A stretch of 38,446 nucleotides of DNA from Candidatus Desulfofervidus auxilii (GTDB taxonomy: Bacteria; Desulfobacterota; Desulfofervidia; Desulfofervidales; Desulfofervidaceae). Shown piece by piece: positions 1 through 8,137 of this stretch (positions are counted from its first letter, which is position 1; each line of letters opens with the position of its first letter). The DNA lies in NCBI RefSeq assembly GCF_001577525.1, contig NZ_CP013015.1, positions 128,433-166,878 on the forward strand. The letters are read 5' to 3'. Made by a program: the position numbers and the translations under genes. The notes below the pieces were generated by a model that saw nothing but the letters and a program-made list of their open reading frames with translations, had not been told where the DNA came from and searched no databases.

Positions 1-28
1 TGCAAACTTTCCAACTTGCAACTTTGTA

Positions 29-151
29 AACGTGCTAACGTTCCAATTTGACAGAAGGCGATTTTGCATTTTTCAATTTGCATTCTGCATTCTGCATTGA
101 GCCATTGCGCTTAACATTTGGATCTCCGTTAAAATTACTTTGACGAAGTCC
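29..151 (-). repeat. Dispersed repeat, copy A (inverted relative to copies B and C)
   Basis: The reverse complement of this stretch matches 37770-37905 almost base for base, from GGACTTCGTCAAAG through GGAACGTTAGCACGTT. This copy lacks a 20-base palindromic insert found in copy C and has one extra 7-base GCAGAAT unit. It lies just downstream of the PilB-type gene. Positions 152-192 contain a weak imperfect hairpin (AAGAG/CTCTT plus GTGT/ACAC arms) without a convincing T-run for the minus strand. I see no gene in 1-192. Confidence 0.85.
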
Positions 152-192
152 TAGCGTGAAGAGTAAAGTGTTAAAAAAGACACGACTCCTCT

Positions 193-2538
193 TTATTTTA
201 TACAAACCCTTCTAACTTCCTTTATGTCAGTATAGCCTTTAAAGACCTTTTGAATACCATCTTGCTTTAAGGTAGTCATGCCGGCTAGAATGGCAGCTTT
301 TCTTATTTCTTCAGTAGGGGCTTTTTTCTTAATGAGGGTTTTAATCTCATCATTATTTATAAGCAACTCATGAATCCCCATCCGTCCTTTGTAACCCGTG
401 CCTCCACAAATATCACAACCTTTAGCCCGATAAAGGGTTAAATTTTTATTGTATTTTATGCCTGTGCGGTCAAAATATGCTTTACCATATTCCTCAACTA
501 TTTCCTCAAATTCTTCTTTACTGGGATGATAAGCTTCTTTACATCTACACAGGGTTCGCACCAGTCTTTGAGCTAGAATGCCCAAAAGAGAGTCTGAGAA
601 ATTGTGGGGGTCTAATTTCATTTCCAGTAATCTAGTTATGGTTTCAGGGGCACTGTTAGTATGAAGGGTAGAAAATACTAAGTGTCCAGTAAGAGAGGCC
701 TCTATGCCAGTGAGGGCTGTTTCTTCGTCCCTCATTTCCCCAATCATGATTACATCTGGGTCGGCTCTTAAAAATGACCTCATGAGACGGGCAAAGGTAA
801 GGCCTATTTTGGGATGGACTTCTACCTGTCTGAGACCAGGCTGGGTAATCTCTACTGGGTCTTCAGCTGTCCAGATTTTTCTATCAGGTGTATTTATGTA
901 ATATAAGGCAGAGTGCAAAGTAGTGGTTTTACCAGAACCCGTGGGTCCTACTACCAATACTAGACCATAAGGTTGAGAGACAATCTCTTTAAACTTCTTA
1001 AGATTTTCTTCAGACATACCTATTTCATTTAATTTTAGCGGAATTCCAGTGTGAAGCAATCTTAATACAGCATCTTCATTGCCACCTACCGTAGGTATAG
1101 TGGCTACACGCAATTCCAAAAGGGTTTTTCCTTTCTGCCTAAATTTTATCTTTCCATCCTGAGGAAGCCTTTTTTCAGCAATATCTAATTTGGACATAAT
1201 TTTGATTCTAGAAATCACAGCTTTGGTAAAACTGTTTGGTATTTGAATATATGGCTGACAGACTCCATCAATCCTGAACCTGACCTGGGTAATCTTATTT
1301 GAAGGCGATGGCTCTATATGGATATCTGATGCCTTTTTCCGCCAGGCATCTAAAATCATTTGATTTACAAATTGAACTACCCGACTATCTGTTTCGTCAA
1401 TCTCCTCTGTTTCTGAAACTAACTCTTCTTCTGTTATTCCCTCTTCTTCTACATCTGCTACTAAGTCTTGAATAGAACTTCCTCTTTGTTGTCCCCAAAA
1501 ATAGTCCACGAAACTTTCTATATCTTCTTTGGTACTTACTACCAATTCAATATTTGGTGTCTGCAATAAATTTTTAATTATATCTACACGGGATAAGTCA
1601 TGCGGGTTATCAATAGCTACTATTACCTTATTATTTTCCCTTTTTAGAGGAACCCAGTGATTATATTTTAAATATTGATACTTTAATTCCTTTATCAAAT
1701 CCAAGGGGATAGGGATATTAGGGTCAAAGGAAACAAAAGGACAGCCAAAAAACAAAGAAAGGGCCTCTAAGATGTCTTTTTTACGAACCTTATATTTCTG
1801 CATAAGGATAAATTCAACACTTTTCTTTTCCTTTTCAGCCTCCGCTTGGGCCTTTTCTAAATCTTCTTTTTTAATAACACCTTTTTGAAGGAGATAATCA
1901 AATTTAGTGCCACTTTTTACTTTGGTAGATAAAGATTGTATTTTTTGTTTCAGGTCTGGAAATTGCTCCTTATTTTTAATTTGTTTCAAATAAGATAAGG
2001 CTTTGCCATAGATATTTATTCTTTCATATAAATTGGCTAATTTATATTTAATTTCCTCTTTTTTTTCAAAAGAAAGAGTGTCTTTACTGGTTAAAATTTC
2101 TTCTAAAAATTTAATAGCACTTAATTTTAAGCCTTGTTTTTCATAACAATAAACAATATTTGAAATGCAATCTTCTATTTTATAATCTGCATTAAGTGCC
2201 TTTTTAAATTCCTCTACTGCTTCTTTAAACAGCTTTATATCTTTTAACACCAAAGCCTTTTGGTATATTTCTGAAGGATTTTCTGATTCTAAAATAGGGA
2301 AGGGAACTACATTATCTTGGTCTTTGATATTATTTTCAATATTTTCAATTTTTTCTTCTAATAACTTCTTTTGAGCCTCAACTTCAGGAGTAACAGGCAT
2401 TTCTTCCAGATTTTTTAGCAAGTTTATATAAATCTTCTTTGCATCAGTATATAGACCCTGCTCATAACAAACTTCAGCTTCTTTCAAAAGAGAGGCAAAT
2501 TCAGTTTGGTCTAAAATATTTTCTCTTTCCACAGACAT
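193..2538 (-). CDS. PilB/GspE-type assembly ATPase with N-terminal TPR region
   Basis: This is a hexameric secretion ATPase of the type II secretion/type IV pilus family, predicted to power pilin or pseudopilin assembly at the inner membrane. Residues 1-205 or so are helical and TPR-like. An MshEN-like domain follows at about 213-350, then the T2SSE ATPase domain. The Walker A motif GPTGSGKTTT is near residue 530, followed by the Asp box/Walker B (DPDVIMIGEMRDEETA). A zinc-binding Cys set (CRC near 664, CDICGG near 707) precedes GRMGIHELL. At 781 residues it is about 200 longer than a usual PilB or GspE, and the excess is the TPR part. It is the last gene of the eleven-gene run and begins 3 bases after the CheW-like gene. 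No pilin, PilC or PilT is in the window, so PilB cannot be separated from GspE. Confidence 0.93.
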   Translation of the reverse strand: MSVERENILDQTEFASLLKEAEVCYEQGLYTDAKKIYINLLKNLEEMPVTPEVEAQKKLLEEKIENIENNIKDQDNVVPFPILESENPSEIYQKALVLKDIKLFKEAVEEFKKALNADYKIEDCISNIVYCYEKQGLKLSAIKFLEEILTSKDTLSFEKKEEIKYKLANLYERINIYGKALSYLKQIKNKEQFPDLKQKIQSLSTKVKSGTKFDYLLQKGVIKKEDLEKAQAEAEKEKKSVEFILMQKYKVRKKDILEALSLFFGCPFVSFDPNIPIPLDLIKELKYQYLKYNHWVPLKRENNKVIVAIDNPHDLSRVDIIKNLLQTPNIELVVSTKEDIESFVDYFWGQQRGSSIQDLVADVEEEGITEEELVSETEEIDETDSRVVQFVNQMILDAWRKKASDIHIEPSPSNKITQVRFRIDGVCQPYIQIPNSFTKAVISRIKIMSKLDIAEKRLPQDGKIKFRQKGKTLLELRVATIPTVGGNEDAVLRLLHTGIPLKLNEIGMSEENLKKFKEIVSQPYGLVLVVGPTGSGKTTTLHSALYYINTPDRKIWTAEDPVEITQPGLRQVEVHPKIGLTFARLMRSFLRADPDVIMIGEMRDEETALTGIEASLTGHLVFSTLHTNSAPETITRLLEMKLDPHNFSDSLLGILAQRLVRTLCRCKEAYHPSKEEFEEIVEEYGKAYFDRTGIKYNKNLTLYRAKGCDICGGTGYKGRMGIHELLINNDEIKTLIKKKAPTEEIRKAAILAGMTTLKQDGIQKVFKGYTDIKEVRRVCIK

Positions 2539-2541
2539 TAT

Positions 2542-4008
2542 TTATTCCCCCTTTAAAAGATAAGCAGGATTGATCAAATAAGCCATACCTTTTGGGGTTT
2601 CAATTTCTGCTTCTATTTCTTTCTCCCCTATTTTATTACCTGTTTCAGAAAGATAAGGTTTTTCAAAAATCATTTTATTTAAAAATAAAATACCATATTT
2701 TCCATTATATTGCAACAAAACTGCCGTATTGTATACAGTGTCTTCTGTTTGCTCCCATGAGAGTTTTAATACAGGAACTTCTAGGTTTTTTAAATCCTTT
2801 TCTTTTAAATTTTTCAGCTCACCCTTCATATTCTTACTTAGTTTTCGCCAAAAAGACTTAAATTCCTTAAGCAAGATAGAATCTCTTTGAATGAGACTTT
2901 TGGCTTTCTTAGGAGAAACAGGATAAATGTTAGCTATATTATTTAGAGGTAAGGCTATTAGTTTTTCTTCTAAGGAAAAAACTAAAACATAAGGCCATGT
3001 TTCTGAAACAGGAAGTTCTTTGGTTTCTGACTCTTCAGGGATTTCTGTTTTTAATTCAGGTTGTGGTGGGGCTTCTTTAATTTGAGGTTTCTCTTCTATT
3101 GGTTCTGGTTCAACTTTTCTCTCTGAGACTGCTTCTTTTTGTTGAATAAAAATGTTTTCTAAGTGTGTAATCTTCTCTTTTAGCAAATCAAATTCTGACT
3201 TAAATGTTTCCATGATTACAAACTTAGCATTTATTTCTTCTATTTGTTTCAAAAAATCGGAAATTTTAGCATTAAGATGTTGAATCGGGCTAATAGTTTG
3301 TTCTACTTTACTTTCTAAAGTATCATTTAGAGATTGAATAAGTCCTTTCAGCATAGAAAAGCCTGTTTCTATTCTATTTGTTAATTCTTCAGGCACAGGA
3401 GTTGCTGCTGAAGCAACGGGTGTTTCTGGTTGAACCCGAGGCATTTCTGTCAGAGGACGTTCTTTAGCTTGGACTTCTGGTTTAATTTCACGAGTTTCTG
3501 TAGGCACCACTTCTTCGGGAGCAACTTCTGGAGGTTTTGGCGGCTTTGCTTCTTCGGCCTGTACAGCCTTTTTTATACTGGGTATTTTATCCCGTAACTG
3601 AATAAATAAAGTGTAAACTTTTCTTACCTTTTGCCTTTTTTCCCTTTCAGGCAAAGCAGTAGTATTTATTTCTTTGAATGTTTTAGCTATCTTACCTAAT
3701 ATATTAAGGGTATCTGATGGTGCTAACTCTTTTGAGATAGTAAGAAACTTAGTAATACTTCCCATCATAGCAAGTAAAATGTTACTAAATTTATCTGCAT
3801 AAGCACCCTTTAACTCTTCAATAGTTTTCCTAAGGTTACTCAAATCCTTATCACTAAATTCCCAATCTAGACTTAAAATAGATTCTTCAAGCCGTGAAAT
3901 ACGAGGGTCAATTTCTGAAGGTGTCTCTGAAAAGAGCTCATCTATAGCGGAAAATGCCTCCTCTTCTATTTTTTTCAAATCCAATTCTTTTTCTTCTTTT
4001 TCTTCCAT
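2542..4008 (-). CDS. CheW-like C-terminal domain protein with helical N-terminus (paralogue 1)
   Basis: No specific family name is recognised. Residues 1-150 are mainly helical. Residues 155-215 and 295-335 are Pro/Glu-rich linkers around a coiled coil at about 215-290. Residues 338-488 look like a diverged CheW fold: an opening strand pair (VFSLEEKLIALPLNNI), and a second half (TAVLLQYNGKYGILFLNK, then PKGMAYLINPAYLL) that fits the CheW subdomain 2 pattern. Between them is a roughly 50-residue segment with SPKKAKSLIQ and GELKNLK. The 8138-9232 protein has the same architecture and the same insert signatures, so the two are paralogues. I infer a scaffold or adaptor role in the pilus signalling operon. 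No CheA or MCP signalling domain is encoded nearby. Confidence 0.7.
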   Translation of the reverse strand: MEEKEEKELDLKKIEEEAFSAIDELFSETPSEIDPRISRLEESILSLDWEFSDKDLSNLRKTIEELKGAYADKFSNILLAMMGSITKFLTISKELAPSDTLNILGKIAKTFKEINTTALPEREKRQKVRKVYTLFIQLRDKIPSIKKAVQAEEAKPPKPPEVAPEEVVPTETREIKPEVQAKERPLTEMPRVQPETPVASAATPVPEELTNRIETGFSMLKGLIQSLNDTLESKVEQTISPIQHLNAKISDFLKQIEEINAKFVIMETFKSEFDLLKEKITHLENIFIQQKEAVSERKVEPEPIEEKPQIKEAPPQPELKTEIPEESETKELPVSETWPYVLVFSLEEKLIALPLNNIANIYPVSPKKAKSLIQRDSILLKEFKSFWRKLSKNMKGELKNLKEKDLKNLEVPVLKLSWEQTEDTVYNTAVLLQYNGKYGILFLNKMIFEKPYLSETGNKIGEKEIEAEIETPKGMAYLINPAYLLKGE

Positions 4009-4042
4009 TTTTAAACCTCTTTTTAAAGAGTTATTTTCTATT

Positions 4043-4552
4043 TTATCTATAAAACCCCTTTATCTTAAGGTGTTTAATAATCTCCTCTACCTTTTTTTGC
4101 TTATGTCTGAGTTTTTTTTGAATCCTTTTTTCTTCTTTTGATACCTTTGTTTTTTCAATATGACATCTATCACATTCTATAGTAGGTACATCGGCTGGGA
4201 GATATATTTCCTTTATCCTTTTGTGGCAACCCCAACATTTCATATGATAGGCAATAGTAAGTTCTTGTTTGGTCTTGCCATGACAATCTGAACATTCCTG
4301 TACTTCTCTTTTAGGGGTCCAGATATTTTGGCCATTTTTATATAAGTGGTGACAAGAATTACATGTTACCTGGTATTCTTCAGCATGGAGTTCATGAGAA
4401 AACCAAACAGGAGGATGTCTGTATGGACCAAATTGTTCAAATTTGGAATCTCTTATCTCTAATAACTCAACTGGGGGTTTTTGTTGGGCATATACTTGTA
4501 CCACAATCAGGACAATTGCAGATATTAGCAATATAAAATAATATTTTCTCAT
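4043..4552 (-). CDS. Tetraheme c-type cytochrome (cytochrome c3-like)
   Basis: This is an exported electron-transfer protein. A hydrophobic signal segment spans residues 5-22 (cleavage probably near VYA/QQ). Four CxxCH motifs follow, with haem-binding His at 68 (CNSCH), 91 (CSDCH), 110 (CWGCH) and 131 (CDRCH). Four further His suit distal axial ligands: H53 and H56 in FSHELH, H69 directly after the first motif, and H103. This is the order seen in class III tetraheme cytochromes c3, so four bis-His haems are likely. A Lys/Glu-rich tail of about 35 residues follows. It sits 11 bases after the Cache-HAMP gene and 34 bases before a CheW-like gene. A cytochrome inside an Mgl/PATAN/PilB run is unusual. 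Confidence 0.92.
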   Translation of the reverse strand: MRKYYFILLISAIVLIVVQVYAQQKPPVELLEIRDSKFEQFGPYRHPPVWFSHELHAEEYQVTCNSCHHLYKNGQNIWTPKREVQECSDCHGKTKQELTIAYHMKCWGCHKRIKEIYLPADVPTIECDRCHIEKTKVSKEEKRIQKKLRHKQKKVEEIIKHLKIKGFYR

Positions 4553-4563
4553 TTTTTCCCCTT

Positions 4564-5451
4564 TTATAAAGTTGTCCTCCTTTGTAATCTTTGAATGGCC
4601 TTTCTCAAGCTTACCTGCATTCTCCTTAAGGCATCAGCCAAATCCCCAATTTCATCAGTAGAAGTGATTTCAATAGGAACATTTAGTTCGCCTAAACTAA
4701 TTCTGTTTGCTACATCAGTTAAGTGCAAAACAGGCTTGGTCATTCGCATAGCAAAGACAATGGCTAAAGAGATTACTATTACTATAGTAACAATTCCACC
4801 CAAAAAGAATTCCCATAAAAACCTTTTTTGAGTTGAAACAAGGATAGATTTTAATTCTTTTAAGGGAGCTTCTATTTCTTTAGTATAAATGGCAGTTGCT
4901 ACCATTAAGGGTGTATTGGGAATAGGCATAACTACCATGAATTTTCTTTCTATCCGCCCATCTGGTTCTTTCCAAAAATAGTAACCTCTACTAAAACGTT
5001 CTCCTGATTTTGGCCCTTGAACGATACGCCAAAAATCAGGGTTTTTCTTGGCCATGGATGTCAATTCTGTCCCAACCAACTTGGGATTGGGATGTAAAAA
5101 ATAGGTTATTTTCCCTGCTTCTTTCATAAGCAAAAATGAATAACCAGTCTTTCCTACTGTTTGAACGCCATTTTGAAGAAGCACAGGGTCGTATTGCCAC
5201 TCATCCCAATTAACTTTCCCTCTGGTTTTTCTTGTTATTTGTGTTTGGAAATATAGTTGAATCATTTTCATGATGTCTTCAGCCTTTTGCTCTACCAAGA
5301 CTTCAGCCGAACTTCTTAAACTTTGTTCTGCTTGGATGGATGCAAATTGATTTATTTTAGTGATGTGATAATAACCTGCACCAGTAGCTAATAATAAAGG
5401 AATAATAGAAATGGCTAAAAATACTAAAATGAACTTTGTTCTAAGACTCAT
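4564..5451 (-). CDS. Cache-HAMP membrane sensor lacking an output domain
   Basis: This looks like the sensory half of a chemoreceptor. There is a membrane segment at residues 7-27, then an extracytoplasmic domain at about 30-205 with single-Cache features (ED-IMKMIQLYF, a VGKTGYSFLL stretch, then SRGYYFWKEPDG). A second membrane segment spans about 213-235, and a HAMP domain (MTKPVLHLTDVANRISLGEL to DEIGDLADALRRM) follows. The protein stops about 15 residues after HAMP, so it has no MCP, kinase or GGDEF domain. It probably passes its signal by protein contact to other members of the operon, such as the CheW-like proteins. That partner assignment is an inference. Confidence 0.85.
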   Translation of the reverse strand: MSLRTKFILVFLAISIIPLLLATGAGYYHITKINQFASIQAEQSLRSSAEVLVEQKAEDIMKMIQLYFQTQITRKTRGKVNWDEWQYDPVLLQNGVQTVGKTGYSFLLMKEAGKITYFLHPNPKLVGTELTSMAKKNPDFWRIVQGPKSGERFSRGYYFWKEPDGRIERKFMVVMPIPNTPLMVATAIYTKEIEAPLKELKSILVSTQKRFLWEFFLGGIVTIVIVISLAIVFAMRMTKPVLHLTDVANRISLGELNVPIEITSTDEIGDLADALRRMQVSLRKAIQRLQRRTTL

Positions 5452-5466
5452 AACTTCCTCCTATTC

Positions 5467-6255
5467 CTATATGCGTTTTAATATTTCTAGCATCTTTTTT
5501 TGAAAAATTATTTTTTTATTTGGGTCATCAATTTCTTTTGAAATGCGTTCAAGAATAATAGAAATCTTATCATAAGGAAATCTTTCTTTTATCTCTTCTA
5601 AGTTTTCTATTTCATCATCAATCACAGCCTCAGCAATAGGTCCAATAAGGGTAGCTAGTTCGGTCTTTAAGGTTTTCCAGAAGAGGGGGGGGATATATTT
5701 TTGTTCTTTTTCTTGTGGCATTATTTCTTCTTTATCTTGAAGTTTAGCCAATCCCTGCTTTTCTAATTTATTAGCTATTTTAAATACCTGGTTGATATCC
5801 ATCCCAATTTCCTTAGCAATTTTAGACAGACTTAGTTGTTTTTGACTTAAGGCAATAACCATCCACTCTTGGGGTTGTAAACTTACTTCCTTTCCTTTAG
5901 GAATCAAAGAAAGGACTTTGTTTTGCAATGCTCTTGTTGAAACACTAGCTTGTAATTCTGTATTAAGTTTTTCTAAAATACTTTTTGTGTCTTCATCAAA
6001 GTGACGTTGAGATGTGGTCAGTTCATCTTGAAAGCTAAAATCGCCTTGAGTTAAGGCTGTTAATTTCAAAAGGGCTTCATACCCCTTTTTTTCTTCAAAG
6101 TTGGCTGCATATATTTCTCCTCGCTTTAAAAAGACAAAACCCTGTTCTTTGTCTGTTTTAAGCGATAATCTCCCAGAATGCTTAGCTTTAGTTAATAAAG
6201 ACAATAGGTCTATTACATTTATTTGACTAAGGTTTCCTTTTAATACCTCTACCAT
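5467..6255 (-). CDS. PATAN (DUF4388) protein with winged-helix-like centre
   Basis: Residues 1-80 match the PATAN/DUF4388 pattern: LKGNLSQINVIDLLSLL, then SGRLSL, then GFVFLKRGEIYAA, a helix, and GDFSF. Residues 125-165 read as a helix-turn-helix (QLSLSKIAKEIGMDINQVF then ANKLEKQGLAKL). The last 75 residues are helical (FWKTLKTELATLIGPIAEAVIDD...) and look like the C-terminal helical domain seen in other bacterial PATAN proteins. PATAN domains occur in pilus-linked and gliding signalling systems, which fits the MglA context. A run of eight C on the coding strand (5685-5692) encodes Ile-Pro-Pro-Leu near residue 190 and is a possible slippage site. Confidence 0.8.
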   Translation of the reverse strand: MVEVLKGNLSQINVIDLLSLLTKAKHSGRLSLKTDKEQGFVFLKRGEIYAANFEEKKGYEALLKLTALTQGDFSFQDELTTSQRHFDEDTKSILEKLNTELQASVSTRALQNKVLSLIPKGKEVSLQPQEWMVIALSQKQLSLSKIAKEIGMDINQVFKIANKLEKQGLAKLQDKEEIMPQEKEQKYIPPLFWKTLKTELATLIGPIAEAVIDDEIENLEEIKERFPYDKISIILERISKEIDDPNKKIIFQKKMLEILKRI

Positions 6256-6261
6256 CTGTTT

Positions 6262-6618
6262 TTACCAAAACTTCAATTTTTTTAAACCCTTACTTTTTCT
6301 AGATACCCATTCATTTAATGTTACTGTTACTTCCATACGCAATAAGGCTAAAGGAATATCTCTTTTTACCCAGATCACTATCCAATCTTTATTTACTTTT
6401 TTAAAAAGAAGAAAATCAGATTCAAATACACAACCAACTTCTTCTTTAAACATTCTATCCTCAAAAAGCTTAGATAATTTAGGTAAAATATCTTTTAATT
6501 GTCTGGTGGTATTTATATCCAGAGGGATATTTAAAAATTCTTTAATTTTTTTATTATTCCACCACCAAACCCCCTTTACCTTATCCATACTTGCCATTTT
6601 TCTCAAAGCTTCTTCCAT
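6262..6618 (-). CDS. Small protein, diverged roadblock/LC7-like
   Basis: This 118-residue protein has no recognised family name. Its pattern is an N-terminal helix, the strand VKGVWWWNNKK, a long central helix region, then two strands (VGCVFESDFLLFKKVN and DWIVIWVKRDIPLALLRMEV) and a helix. This order resembles roadblock/LC7 proteins such as the 9892-10278 gene, although the usual Gly-rich turn is poor. It starts 1 base after the two-module PATAN-like gene and ends 6 bases before the PATAN-HTH gene. I infer a partner or decoy for the MglA-type GTPase. Confidence in the fold is low, but as a gene it is well supported by its position. Confidence 0.6.
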   Translation of the reverse strand: MEEALRKMASMDKVKGVWWWNNKKIKEFLNIPLDINTTRQLKDILPKLSKLFEDRMFKEEVGCVFESDFLLFKKVNKDWIVIWVKRDIPLALLRMEVTVTLNEWVSRKSKGLKKLKFW

Positions 6619-6619
6619 T

Positions 6620-7555
6620 TCAAATTCCCAAGAGAGAAGATAAACCTGTGTTTTCTATAAAGATTTTATATTTTTGTTTTAAATAACTTGCTTCTTGAAC
6701 TATCTTTTTCTCTAAATCCTTGTTGTGTTTAATTATTTCTGTACACACTTCTTTCAAGGCTTCTAATAACTCTTTTTCTGAGGCATCTCCATAAAAAGCA
6801 ATTTTTCCTTCTTTATATTCAAATTCATTGGCAAATGGGTCTAAAAAGGGATACTTCTCAGCCTTTTCTACACCCTTTTGACGCCATAAAAGGGAAAAAT
6901 TTTTTTCACCTATAATTTTCTCCAATACAGCTAGATATTCTTGAAAAAAATTGGTGATGTTCTCTAAATTTATGTTTGTGGATATTTGTTCTAAAGGTAA
7001 TTTATAAACATTAAAAACAGCTTCTGAAGTACGTTCTGTAATCTCAGGAAGATGAGCTTCTCCTTTTTCAAATAACCAATTTTTCCAAGAACTACAAGTC
7101 CCTATTACTATCCCATTTTGAAAATAGATAAAACTTTTTTCATTTCCAGAGAGGATGATTTCAGCCCAGCCGGTTATTTCTTCTCTTTTTAATTTATGTA
7201 AAAGTCTGATCAAATCTGTGAAATCAGTGCTCAAATTGGGATAAAGGATTTCTGCAGTTACTAAATTAGCCCAAAAGGGAGCTGTTTCTTCAGGGAGGCG
7301 ATAAACATTAACAATTCCCTCATTAATATTACTTAATATTCCTTCTAAAGATAAAAATTTATACTCGTTATTAAGTATTTCAAAAGTATTAATGACTTGG
7401 CCATGGTCTAAAAAAATCAAGCATTCTTTTTCTGAAGTCTTAATTTGAATATAGCCTGTAAATAAATCATTCTTTAGAAAATTAATAAAATTACTTAGAT
7501 TCAAATAAGAAGTATGAAGATTTTCATGGTAAACTTCAAATTGGGGTAAAAACAA
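6620..7555 (-). CDS. Protein with two PATAN-like modules, TTG start
   Basis: Two PATAN-like segments can be seen. The first is at about residues 18-85 (NLSNFINFLKNDLFTGYIQI, then KECLIFLDHGQVINTFEI). The second is at about 110-185 (TDLIRLLHKLKREEITGWAEI, then KSFIYFQNGIVIGTC). Both have the 'effector strand, F/L-x-x-G-x-I' turn of DUF4388. The C-terminal 120 residues are helical and end in a probable coiled coil. The start is TTG, two bases after the upstream stop, with a strong AAGGAGGA site about 7 bases before it. No ATG in this frame lies near the upstream gene, so TTG is preferred. Function is unknown, probably binding to the Mgl or CheW-like partners. Confidence 0.65.
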   Translation of the reverse strand: MFLPQFEVYHENLHTSYLNLSNFINFLKNDLFTGYIQIKTSEKECLIFLDHGQVINTFEILNNEYKFLSLEGILSNINEGIVNVYRLPEETAPFWANLVTAEILYPNLSTDFTDLIRLLHKLKREEITGWAEIILSGNEKSFIYFQNGIVIGTCSSWKNWLFEKGEAHLPEITERTSEAVFNVYKLPLEQISTNINLENITNFFQEYLAVLEKIIGEKNFSLLWRQKGVEKAEKYPFLDPFANEFEYKEGKIAFYGDASEKELLEALKEVCTEIIKHNKDLEKKIVQEASYLKQKYKIFIENTGLSSLLGI

Positions 7556-7557
7556 AC

Positions 7558-8133
7558 TTAATCCTCCTTAACAATTTCTTTGATTTTAAAAATAAGTTCT
7601 TCTAATCCTACATGGGGGAGTAAGTTGATTTTTATTATGCCTTTACTTGTTTTTAAGAATAAACAAAAATGATTATTATCTTTACTCCATAAACACTCCA
7701 CTTTCCCTCCTTCTAAAAGTTGACCTGTTTTAGAAAAAAGTAGATAAATTTCTTCAAAAAAAAATTCCTCTTCAACCTGAGATACCTTCCCTGCAAGTTT
7801 TTTCTCAATACTTTCCAAATAATTTTTTGTCTCATCCTGTTGTCTAACTGCTTCTAAAAATAGATACTCATAAGGAAGATCAATCTCCTGTTCAGGGAAG
7901 GAAACATTGTTTTCAAACAAGAATTCTCCTTTTTTTAAACTTATCAATTTATAAAAGGCCTTTTCTCCTTTTACATTGCCCATGTGAGCGGCGATTATTT
8001 GTCCGTTTTTCAAAAAAATCTCTCCTATTTTAGTTTTATCGTTATATAAAGATAAACATCCGCTCTTTTTTTCTTGATAACAGAGTTGTATCACAGTGGA
8101 CACTGAGATAATATCTATGTCACCTTTTAACAT
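7558..8133 (-). CDS. PATAN (DUF4388) domain protein
   Basis: Residues 1-80 form a standard PATAN/DUF4388 domain: MLKGDIDIISVSTVIQLC, KSGCLSLYN, then IGEIFLKNGQIIAAHMG, an AFYKLISL helix and GEFLF. The remaining 110 residues have no recognised domain. They contain a helix (about 95-110), an acidic stretch, and beta strands (GKVECLWSKD, HFCLFLKTS) that could form a small sheet. It begins 4 bases after the first CheW-like gene and is followed 2 bases later by the two-module PATAN-like gene. It is one of three PATAN-type proteins in this operon. Confidence 0.8.
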   Translation of the reverse strand: MLKGDIDIISVSTVIQLCYQEKKSGCLSLYNDKTKIGEIFLKNGQIIAAHMGNVKGEKAFYKLISLKKGEFLFENNVSFPEQEIDLPYEYLFLEAVRQQDETKNYLESIEKKLAGKVSQVEEEFFFEEIYLLFSKTGQLLEGGKVECLWSKDNNHFCLFLKTSKGIIKINLLPHVGLEELIFKIKEIVKED

Positions 8134-8137
8134 AATT

